A stretch of DNA of 64,000 bases. Source: Streptomyces sp. NBC_00306 (GTDB taxonomy: Bacteria; Actinomycetota; Actinomycetes; Streptomycetales; Streptomycetaceae). The translations under genes and the position numbers were made by a program. Below, piece by piece: positions 43,732 through 50,629 of the stretch. The DNA is taken from NCBI RefSeq assembly GCF_036169555.1, contig NZ_CP108032.1, forward strand, positions 5,208,001-5,272,000, in the 5' to 3' direction. The stretch's first letter is position 1. Every line of letters begins with the position of its first letter. The notes beneath the pieces were generated by a model that had not been told where the DNA came from, made no database searches, and saw only the letters and a list, made by a program, of their open reading frames with translations.

Positions 43732-45507
43732 ATGACGGACACCGCCACATCTGTCACCAGGACGCCGGACGAAGGGGGTGGACCGGCGGCCGACGCGGGA
43801 GGAGCTGTCGCCGAGGGGCCGGGACCCCGCCGCAGCTACGCGAGACTGGCCGCCGACGAGAGCCGTGAGGACTACTCGTTGCGCTATGCGCCGCACTCGT
43901 TCCGGCGCTGGTCGCCCTCGATGGTCGCCGGCACCGCACTCGGCGGCATCGCCTATCTCGCCGACTTCGCCATCGGTGCGTCGATCGTCTTCACCTACGG
44001 CTTCACGAGCGGATTCGCCTCCATCCTCACGGCCGCGGCGATCATCTTCCTCACCGGGATCCCGATCGCCCGGGCGTGCGCGAAGTACGGCCTGGACATG
44101 GACCTCGTCACGCGCGGCGCCGGATTCGGCTACTTCGGCTCGACGCTGACCTCCCTGATCTACGCCTCCTTCACCTTCATCTTCTTCGCGCTCGAAGGCT
44201 CGATCATGGCCCAGGCGATGCACCAGGCCGTCGGGCTGCCGGTCGAGATCGGCTATCTCGTCACCACGCTGATCGTCATCCCGATCGTCTTCCGGGGCAT
44301 GGGCGCGCTGGCGAAGGTGCAGGCGTGGACCCAGCCCATCTGGATCATCGGGATGGTGCTGCCCTTCGTGGTGCTGGCCTTCGAAGCCCCGGACGCCTGG
44401 GGCGCGTTCGGCTCCTTCGGCGGTACGGAGGGGGCCGGGTCGGGCTTCTCCTGGATCGGCTTCGGTCTGGGCACCGGCGTGGCGCTCTCGCTGATCGCCC
44501 AGATCGGAGAACAGGCCGACTATCTCCGGTTCATGCCGGCCAAGACCGAGCAGAACAGGCGGCGTTGGAATCTGGCCGTTCTCGCGGCCGGTCCGGGCTG
44601 GGTGATCATCGGCGCCGCCAAGCAGATCGGCGGCGCGTTCCTCGCCTTCGTCGCGCTGGAGGCCGTCGGCAAGACGCACGCCCTGGAGCCGATCGCGCCA
44701 CAACTGGAGGCGCTGAAGCCCTGGCTGGGGTCGGTGGCGCTGCCCGCGGCCGCGCTCTTCGTCATCGTCTCGCAGATCAAGATCAATGTGACCAACGCCT
44801 ACAGCGGCTCACTGTCCTGGTCGAACTTCTTCTCCCGGATCACCCACCGCCACCCGGGCCGGGTCTGGTACATCTTCCTCAATCTCGCCATCGCGCTGAC
44901 GCTGATGGAGATGAACATGTTCGCCGCCCTGGGCAAGCTGCTCGGCTTCTACTCGAACGTGGGCATCGCCTGGATCGCGGCCGTGGCCGCCGACCTGGTC
45001 ATCAACAAGCGGATCGGACTCAGCCCGCCGTACATCGAGTTCAAACGGGCCTATCTCCGCTCCGTCAATCCGGCCGGCTTCGGCGCGATGGTCATCGCCT
45101 CCACCGTCTCGATCCTCGCGTTCTTCGGACTCTTCGGCCGGTACGCCGAGGCCTTCTCCACCTTCATCGCCGCCGGACTCGCGCTCGTGCTGTGCCCGTT
45201 GATCGCCTGGGCGACGAAGGGCCGGTACTACCTCGCCCGGCCGAACCCGGTGAACGGCCCCGGCGTGGAGGTCGGGGACATCACCGCGACCCACACCTGC
45301 GGGGTGTGCGAGACGGCGTACGAACTCCCGGACATCGCCGACTGCCCGGTGCAGTCCGGCCCGATCTGCTCGCTGTGCTGCTCCCTGGACGCCGAGTGCG
45401 GTGACGTCTGCCGCAAGGACCCGGCGTCCGGACCGGTCCTGATGCCGGTGCCGACGGTCCGGCGAGCCCTGGCGGCGGTGCCGGCCGGTCCGTCCGCGGG
45501 GGCGTAG
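43732..45507 (+). CDS. NCS1-family nucleobase permease with cysteine-rich C-terminal tail
   Basis: A 591-aa membrane transporter of the cytosine/purine/allantoin (NCS1) family with about 12 helices from residue 60 to 490. Family features include SFRRWSPSMVAGTALGGI, GAGFGYFGSTLTSLIYASFTF and the KxxxNxxNxYSGSLSW-type stretch KINVTNAYSGSLSWSNFF. After the last helix there is an unusual soluble tail with eight cysteines at 523, 526, 538, 546, 549, 550, 556 and 560 (HTCGVC, ADCPV, PICSLCCSLD, ECGDVCR), suggesting a metal or Fe-S site. The ATG at 43732 has GGGAAG about 8 bases upstream. A strong terminator follows, so the gene is probably monocistronic or co-transcribed with the GntR gene. Confidence 0.9.
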   Translation: MTDTATSVTRTPDEGGGPAADAGGAVAEGPGPRRSYARLAADESREDYSLRYAPHSFRRWSPSMVAGTALGGIAYLADFAIGASIVFTYGFTSGFASILTAAAIIFLTGIPIARACAKYGLDMDLVTRGAGFGYFGSTLTSLIYASFTFIFFALEGSIMAQAMHQAVGLPVEIGYLVTTLIVIPIVFRGMGALAKVQAWTQPIWIIGMVLPFVVLAFEAPDAWGAFGSFGGTEGAGSGFSWIGFGLGTGVALSLIAQIGEQADYLRFMPAKTEQNRRRWNLAVLAAGPGWVIIGAAKQIGGAFLAFVALEAVGKTHALEPIAPQLEALKPWLGSVALPAAALFVIVSQIKINVTNAYSGSLSWSNFFSRITHRHPGRVWYIFLNLAIALTLMEMNMFAALGKLLGFYSNVGIAWIAAVAADLVINKRIGLSPPYIEFKRAYLRSVNPAGFGAMVIASTVSILAFFGLFGRYAEAFSTFIAAGLALVLCPLIAWATKGRYYLARPNPVNGPGVEVGDITATHTCGVCETAYELPDIADCPVQSGPICSLCCSLDAECGDVCRKDPASGPVLMPVPTVRRALAAVPAGPSAGA

Positions 45508-45531
45508 GACCTGCCGGAAACCAGCCGGAAG

Positions 45532-45558
45532 GGGGCGCATCCACGCCGGATGCGCCCC
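45532..45558 (+). terminator. Strong terminator after NCS1 permease gene
   Basis: Perfect 11-bp stem (45532-45542 with 45548-45558), 5-base loop, followed by TCTTTCTT. A classic intrinsic terminator. Confidence 0.85.
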
Positions 45559-45684
45559 TCTTTCTTATCTCTTTGTGTAAACACGTATCCGCTGAGTAAA
45601 GGTCAGGCGTACGCTCGGGCATATGCGTAGTGCGGTTTCCTGGCGATCGTTACAGACACACCGACCCACCGAGGGAGGGGCGCG

Positions 45685-45864
45685 ATGAACGACGGCGGCC
45701 CCGTGCTCCCGTGGCTGGTCATACGACAGGACGACAACGGCAACCGCTATCGCGTCGGCCGGTACGCCACGCAGGACGAGGCCCAGCACATCGCCGACAC
45801 GCTCGACGGCAAGGGTCACAGGCAGCTCTACTGGGTCGAGCGTATCGGGCAGACCACGCGCTGA
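45685..45864 (+). CDS. Small SPOR-like protein
   Basis: A 59-aa protein beginning MNDGGPVLPWLVIRQ and ending RIGQTTR. It has the beta-alpha-beta flavour of half a SPOR repeat: WLVIRQDDNGNRYRVGRYATQDEAQHIADTL contains the aromatic-glycine-x-tyrosine and DEAQ helix pattern. The ATG at 45685 has GGAGG 7 bases upstream. It is conserved among Streptomyces as I recall and often labelled SPOR domain-containing. It is soluble, with no signal peptide, so it is unlikely to bind septal glycan directly. It is followed 34 bases later by the NUDIX gene, which appears to have its own promoter. Confidence 0.75.
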   Translation: MNDGGPVLPWLVIRQDDNGNRYRVGRYATQDEAQHIADTLDGKGHRQLYWVERIGQTTR

Positions 45865-45885
45865 CCGCCGGTTCGCACAGCGCAG

Positions 45886-45891
45886 TACGCT
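45886..45891 (+). promoter_or_regulatory. -10 element for a likely leaderless NUDIX mRNA
   Basis: TACGCT ends 7 bases before the ATG at 45899; no Shine-Dalgarno sequence. Confidence 0.4.
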
Positions 45892-45898
45892 CCGGCGC

Positions 45899-46318
45899 AT
45901 GACTGATCGTGTCGTGGTGGCCGGAGCCCTGTACGACGGGGGGCGCCTGCTGGCGGCCCGCCGCAGCGCCCCTGTCGAACTCGCCGGCCGCTGGGAACTG
46001 CCCGGCGGCAAGCTCGAACCGGGTGAGCTGCCCGAGGAGGCGCTGGTCCGCGAGCTGCGCGAGGAGCTCGGCGTCGAGACGGAGCCGCTGGCGCGCATCC
46101 CGGGGGAGTGGCCCCTGAAGCCGGGATATGTCCTGCACGTCTGGACGGCCCGGCTGGTCTCCGGGGAACCCCGGCCGCTGGAGGACCACGACGCGCTGCG
46201 CTGGCTGGGCCCGGACGAGACCGACACCGTCGACTGGCTCGACCAGGACCGCCCGGCGGTCGCGGAGGCGGCCCGTCTGCTGCGCGAGAGCGGCGGCCGT
46301 GTCGGTCGCCGGCTGTGA
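45899..46318 (+). CDS. NUDIX hydrolase, MutT-like
   Basis: A 139-aa NUDIX pyrophosphohydrolase. The complete NUDIX box GKLEPGELPEEALVRELREELGV (Gx5Ex7REUxEExGU) is present, preceded by GRWELPG as in the 8-oxo-dGTP-cleaving MutT/CTP pyrophosphohydrolase group. VVAGALYDGGRLLAARRSAP is the usual first strand-loop. It probably sanitises damaged nucleotides. The ATG at 45899 lies 7 bases after a -10 element with no ribosome-binding site, pointing to a leaderless mRNA. Confidence 0.92.
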   Translation: MTDRVVVAGALYDGGRLLAARRSAPVELAGRWELPGGKLEPGELPEEALVRELREELGVETEPLARIPGEWPLKPGYVLHVWTARLVSGEPRPLEDHDALRWLGPDETDTVDWLDQDRPAVAEAARLLRESGGRVGRRL

Positions 46319-46553
46319 CGGTGACATCGGTGGCGCCGGCGTCGGTGGTCGTGACCGTGGCATCGGTGGCCGAACCCGGCGAGGCGGTGGCGCGGGCATC
46401 TCGGCAGGCAGCGCACGGGAGTGATCTGTACGCCGTTCGTGCCACGGTGCACCCATTGCTGTCCCGAGTGGGATATCTCGGTTCGAATATCGGGTATGTG
46501 CTGATTAACCCCCCGAAATAGGGCGCCTGCTGCTGGTCTGGGAAGTGAGCGGC
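46319..46553. repeat. Imperfect repeats after the NUDIX gene
   Basis: Starting at the stop codon, a unit like GTGRCATCGGTGGC recurs (46321-46334 and about 46357-46370), with shorter GTCGGTGGT copies between. The rest (to 46553) becomes AT-richer near 46470-46520 and probably carries the promoter of the next gene. A GGTTCGAAT motif at 46480-46488 is not part of a tRNA. Confidence 0.55.
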
Positions 46554-46961
46554 GTGATCGACACCGACGGCGACTGTGCCGAGTGGACCTTCCCTGCCGA
46601 GCCCAACGCCGTCCGTACCGCCCGTCATGCCGTCAGGGACACCCTGCGCGCCTGGGGACTGGACCACGCGACCGAGGACATGACGGTGCTGCTGGTCAGT
46701 GAGCTGGTGACGAACTCCCTGCGCCACGCATCAGGTCCGATCGGGGTGCGGCTCATCCGTCTCGAGCCCGCCGGCAGCGCTCCTTCGCTGCTGGTGGAGG
46801 TGTCCGACCCCGTTCCCGATCCGCCCACCGAGCGGTCGGCCACCACCGACGACGAGGGCGGACGCGGGCTCCAACTGGTGGCCGTCAGTGCCCGACGCTG
46901 GGGCACCCGCCGTGGCAGAACGGGCAAGACCGTGTGGTTCGAGCTGCCTCTCGCTGGTTAA
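46554..46961 (+). CDS. Stand-alone HATPase (anti-sigma-factor-like) protein
   Basis: A 135-aa ATP-binding protein of the GHKL type, as in anti-sigma factors of the RsbW/SpoIIAB line. The N-box VLLVSELVTNSLRHA, the G1-like VEVSDPVPDPP and the G2-like DDEGGRGLQLVAVSARRWG are present, ending in TVWFELPL, an ending shared with the ATPase parts of both SpoIIE-type proteins in this window. GTG 46554 was chosen with GGGAAG about 8 bases upstream; GTG 46545 is in frame. Many Streptomyces genomes encode dozens of such proteins. The partner sigma factor is not evident here. Confidence 0.88.
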   Translation: MIDTDGDCAEWTFPAEPNAVRTARHAVRDTLRAWGLDHATEDMTVLLVSELVTNSLRHASGPIGVRLIRLEPAGSAPSLLVEVSDPVPDPPTERSATTDDEGGRGLQLVAVSARRWGTRRGRTGKTVWFELPLAG

Positions 46962-47109
46962 AAGTCCGAAGGGACGACGATCACGGACCCCCTCGGCTCA
47001 AAATGAACGAGACCGGGCTGTGATCGTGAACGCCGTGTGCGTCAGGGCCGTAGTGCTGAATACTGCGGTCATGGCCGGTCCGGTGCGGTGAGCTGGAGGG
47101 GACGGTCGC

Positions 47110-49740
47110 GTGAGCGAAATACCTGAGACGACGAGCGATGTCGTATGGCAGAGCAGTCCGCCTGGCTCGATCTATGACTACATCAAGGTCGCTTCCTTCT
47201 CGATCGGCCCCGACGGCCTGGTCGACCAGTGGAGCCGGCGTGCGGTGGACCTCTTCGGCATGACATCGGCCGAGGTCAGGGGCAAGGACCCGGTCGAGGT
47301 CTTCATGCCCACCGAGCTCCGTCCGCGCGGGCACCGCCAGGTGGCGGAGATCCTCGACGGCAAGGAGTGGACGGGGCTCGTCCCGTTCCGCATGCCGGGG
47401 GAGGGCGGCGCGCACGGCGTCGCCGAGGTCTATGTGATGCCGAGTGAGACGGAGAGTGGCGAGAGGGCCGCGCTCTGCATCGTCGTCGACGTCCGCGCGC
47501 TGCGCGGGATTGAGACCGATCTGGCCGCATCGCAGGCGATTTTCGGCCAATCTCCTTTCGGGTTCCTCCTCTTCGGCACCGACCTCAAGGTGCAGCGCAC
47601 CAACGAGCGGTTCGCCACGGTCTTCGGCGGCACCGCCGACGAGCACCGCGGACGGACCGTCCACGACTATCTGTCCCGCCCCGAGGCGGAACGGATGAAT
47701 GCCTCGCTGCGCCGGGTGCTGGAGACCGGCGAGGCCGCGATCGATCTCCAGATCGTCGGGGCGGCACCGAACAGCACCGACCGTCGGCACTGGTCGATCA
47801 ACCTCTACCGGGTGCACAGCGGATCCGGCCGGCCCATCGGGGTGGCCGGAATCGGTACCGATGTGACGCGCCGCCACGTCGCCGCCCGCGAGGCCGCCAG
47901 CGCCCGTCGCAATCTCGCCCTGCTGAACGAGGCCAGCGCCCGCATCGGCAACTCCCTGGACCTGGAGACCACCGCACGCGAACTCCTCGACGTGGCCGTG
48001 CCCGGCTTCTGCGACCTCGCGTCCGTCGACCTCTACCAGGGGCTGCTCACCGGTGACGAGGCACCGCCCGGACGCTGGGACGCGCCCCACCCGGAGAGCT
48101 ACGGGGGAGGCAGCGCCGAACTGCGCCGCGTCGCCTTCGCCAGCGCCGTCTCCGACGCCCCCCTGATCACCACACCGGGCTGCAGCAAGCAGGACGGCAC
48201 CCCCACCGCGGTCGGCGAGGTGCACCGCTACTCCTTCAACTCGCCCTGCTCGACAGCCCTGCGGAGCGCCCGGGTGCAGGCGATACCCGGCGAGGAGGGC
48301 ACGCTCGTCCAGTCCACGCTCGCCGTGCCGATGGTCGCGCACGACACCGTCGTCGGGCTGGTGCAGTTCTCCCGGACCAAGGGGAGCGAGCCCTTCGGCG
48401 AGCGGGACCAGGCACTCGCCGTCGAACTCGCCGCGCGCGCCGCGGTCTGTATGGACAACGCCCGCCTCTACCGCAGGGAGCACGAGCGGGCCCTCATCCT
48501 CCAGCGCAGCCTGCTGCCGCCGGGCGACCCGGAGGCCGCCGGCCTCGACATCGCGTGTCGCTATCTCCCCGGGAACACCGCCACCGAGGTGGGCGGTGAC
48601 TGGTTCGACGTCATCGAACTCCCCGGTCACCGCACCGCCCTGGTCGTCGGTGACGTGATGGGCCGAGGACTGCGCGCCGCGGTCGCCATGGGTGAACTGC
48701 GCACCGCGGTACGCACCTTGGCGCTGCTGGACCTGGAACCGGCCGAGGTGCTCTCGGCACTCGACGAGATCGCCCGCGGTCTCGGCAGCCCCAGCGGGAC
48801 CCAGCAGGCCTCGCGCGTCGCCCACAAGTCCCGCGAGGCGGACCTCTCCGAGGTCTATCTCGCCACCTGCGTCTACGCCGTCTACGACCCGGTCACCCGG
48901 CGCTGCACCTTCGCCAACGCCGGTCATCTGCCCCCCGTCCTGGTCGAACCGGGCGAGGAGGCACTGCTCCTCGACGTCCCGCCCGGGATGCCGCTCGGCG
49001 TCGGCGGCGAGCCCTTCGAGGAGGTCGAGGTCGAACTCCCCGAGGGCGCGCTCCTCGCGCTCTACACCGACGGACTCGTCGAGTCGCGGGACCACCCCCT
49101 CGACGAAGGCCTGCGGGCCTTCCGCTCGGCGCTCACCGACCCGGCCCGCACGGGACCCGGCCCGCACAGCTCTCCGGCGCTGCGCCCCGACGCGCCGCCC
49201 GCGATCGGCGCGGTCCGCTCGCTCGAGGACGTCTGCGACCACGTACTGACGACTCTGGACACCCGCCACGGCGAGGACGACATCGCCCTCCTGATGGCCC
49301 GGATACAGGGGCTGCCGCTGGAGGCGGTGGGCGACTGGCGGCTGCCGCGCGAGCCCCGTTCCGTGGGCAGGGCCCGCGAGCTGGCCCGGGCCCAGCTGGT
49401 TTCCTGGGACCTGGAAGCGCTCGTGGACACGGTCGAGCTGCTGGTAAGCGAACTGGTCACCAACGCCCTGCGGTACGGCGAGGGCGAGATCCGTCTGCGG
49501 CTGCTGCGGGATCGCACCCTCGTCTGCGAGGTCTGGGACGCGGGCCTCGTCCAGCCGCGCCGCCGGCGGGCACGCGACACCGACGAGGGAGGCCGCGGAC
49601 TCCAGCTGGTCGGGCTGCTGAGCGCGGCCTGGGGGTCGCGCCGGACCCCGCGCGGCAAGACGGTCTGGTTCGAACTCCCGCTGCCCGACGGGGACTCGAC
49701 CGCCGAGCCGACCGTGGAGCAGCTGCTCAGCATGTTCTGA
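47110..49740 (+). CDS. PAS-PAS-GAF-SpoIIE phosphatase-HATPase regulator
   Basis: An 876-aa cytoplasmic multi-domain regulator. In order: PAS (about 25-130; KVASFSIGPDGLVDQWSRRAVDLFG), PAS (about 140-265; SQAIFGQSPFGFLLFGTDLKV), GAF (about 285-455), PP2C/SpoIIE phosphatase (about 470-730; LQRSLLPPG, VGGDWFDVIEL, VVGDVMGRGL, ANAGHLPP, LALYTDGLVESRD, GEDDIALLMARI) and HATPase (about 745-860; ELLVSELVTNALRYG, DEGGRGLQLVG). It probably senses a small ligand or redox state and switches an anti-anti-sigma factor. It follows the stand-alone HATPase gene in the same direction (148-base gap), which may be its partner. The GTG at 47110 begins MSEIPETTS. Confidence 0.92.
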   Translation: MSEIPETTSDVVWQSSPPGSIYDYIKVASFSIGPDGLVDQWSRRAVDLFGMTSAEVRGKDPVEVFMPTELRPRGHRQVAEILDGKEWTGLVPFRMPGEGGAHGVAEVYVMPSETESGERAALCIVVDVRALRGIETDLAASQAIFGQSPFGFLLFGTDLKVQRTNERFATVFGGTADEHRGRTVHDYLSRPEAERMNASLRRVLETGEAAIDLQIVGAAPNSTDRRHWSINLYRVHSGSGRPIGVAGIGTDVTRRHVAAREAASARRNLALLNEASARIGNSLDLETTARELLDVAVPGFCDLASVDLYQGLLTGDEAPPGRWDAPHPESYGGGSAELRRVAFASAVSDAPLITTPGCSKQDGTPTAVGEVHRYSFNSPCSTALRSARVQAIPGEEGTLVQSTLAVPMVAHDTVVGLVQFSRTKGSEPFGERDQALAVELAARAAVCMDNARLYRREHERALILQRSLLPPGDPEAAGLDIACRYLPGNTATEVGGDWFDVIELPGHRTALVVGDVMGRGLRAAVAMGELRTAVRTLALLDLEPAEVLSALDEIARGLGSPSGTQQASRVAHKSREADLSEVYLATCVYAVYDPVTRRCTFANAGHLPPVLVEPGEEALLLDVPPGMPLGVGGEPFEEVEVELPEGALLALYTDGLVESRDHPLDEGLRAFRSALTDPARTGPGPHSSPALRPDAPPAIGAVRSLEDVCDHVLTTLDTRHGEDDIALLMARIQGLPLEAVGDWRLPREPRSVGRARELARAQLVSWDLEALVDTVELLVSELVTNALRYGEGEIRLRLLRDRTLVCEVWDAGLVQPRRRRARDTDEGGRGLQLVGLLSAAWGSRRTPRGKTVWFELPLPDGDSTAEPTVEQLLSMF

Positions 49741-49815
49741 CAGCGGTGCGGGGACGCACGCCCCCGACACGCGTGCCGGTGCGGGGACGCGCATGCCGGA
49801 CCAAGGCGCAGGTGC

Positions 49816-49850
49816 CGGGACGCGCGCTCCCCGGAGGGGCCCGCGTCCCG
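49816..49850. terminator. Bidirectional hairpin between regulator and pspA
   Basis: CGGGACGCG (49816-49824) pairs with CGCGTCCCG (49842-49850), with an inner CCCC/GGGG stem. It lies between convergent stop codons at 49740 and 49854, after a stretch of imperfect GTGCGGGGACGC-like repeats (49745-49800). Confidence 0.7.
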
Positions 49851-49853
49851 CTC

Positions 49854-50567
49854 TCAGGACGCGGCCTTCAGTGCCGCCAGCCGTGCCTCGACCTCCGCCG
49901 TGTCCCCCAGGCTGTCCAGCTGCTCGAACTGCGCGTCCAGCGAGGACGCCGCCAGCTCCTGCTTCCCCATGGCCCTGGCCTCCTCCCGGCGGACCTTGTC
50001 CTCGAAGCGGGACAGGTCGCTCGTCGGGTCGAGGACATTGATGTTCTTCACCGCGTCCAGCATCTGGTTCTGCGCCTGCGCCGACTTCGCCCGCGCCACC
50101 AGTTCGTCGCGCTTGGCCTTCAACTCGGTGAGCTTGGTCTTCATCTGCTCCAGTCCGCTCTTGAGCTTGTCCACGATCTCCGTCTGGGAGGCGATCGTCG
50201 GCTCGGCGGTCTTCGCCTCCTTCTCGGACTGGAGCTGTCGCTGAAGGGCCACCTTGGCGAGATTGTCGAAGGTGTCCGCCTCCGCGCTCCGGCCGGCCGA
50301 CCTCAGCTCGTCGGCCTTCCGGCTCGCCGCGAGCGCCTTGGTGCCCCACTCCTTCGCGGCGGCGACGTCCTCCCGGTGGTCCTCCTCCATCAGCCGCAGA
50401 TTGCCGATGGTGCCCGCCACCGCCTGCTCCGCCTCGTTGATGTTGTTCGTGTAGTCCCTGATCAGCTGGTCGAGCATCTTCTGCGGGTCCTCGGCCTGGT
50501 CGAGGAGGGCATTGATGTTGGCCTTGGCCAGCTGGGTGACCCGGCCGAGAATCGTCTGCTTCGTCAT
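49854..50567 (-). CDS. pspA: PspA/IM30 membrane-stress protein
   Basis: A 237-aa peripheral membrane protein, almost wholly coiled-coil, of the ESCRT-III-related PspA/Vipp1 family. The N-terminal amphipathic helix MTKQTILGRVTQLAKANINALLDQ, then AEDPQKMLDQLIRDYTNNINEAEQ and the long helical hairpin (LQRQLQSEKEAKTAEPTIASQ, LKSGLEQMKTKLTELKAKRDEL) are typical. The acidic-hydrophobic C-terminus LGDTAEVEARLAALKAA is present. It coats and repairs damaged membranes. The ATG at 50567 has AAGGAGA 7 bases upstream. It lies 62 bases downstream of the TPM-domain gene on the same strand, so the two are probably co-expressed. Confidence 0.94.
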   Translation of the reverse strand: MTKQTILGRVTQLAKANINALLDQAEDPQKMLDQLIRDYTNNINEAEQAVAGTIGNLRLMEEDHREDVAAAKEWGTKALAASRKADELRSAGRSAEADTFDNLAKVALQRQLQSEKEAKTAEPTIASQTEIVDKLKSGLEQMKTKLTELKAKRDELVARAKSAQAQNQMLDAVKNINVLDPTSDLSRFEDKVRREEARAMGKQELAASSLDAQFEQLDSLGDTAEVEARLAALKAAS

Positions 50568-50629
50568 CGCACTTCTCCTTGTGAGGGCTGATGTCAGGGA
50601 TGCGCGCGCCGCACGCACCGGAAACCACG

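Noticed and set aside
46480..46488. GGTTCGAAT, like a tRNA T-loop
   Set aside because: There is no acceptor stem, D-arm or anticodon arm at the required distances.
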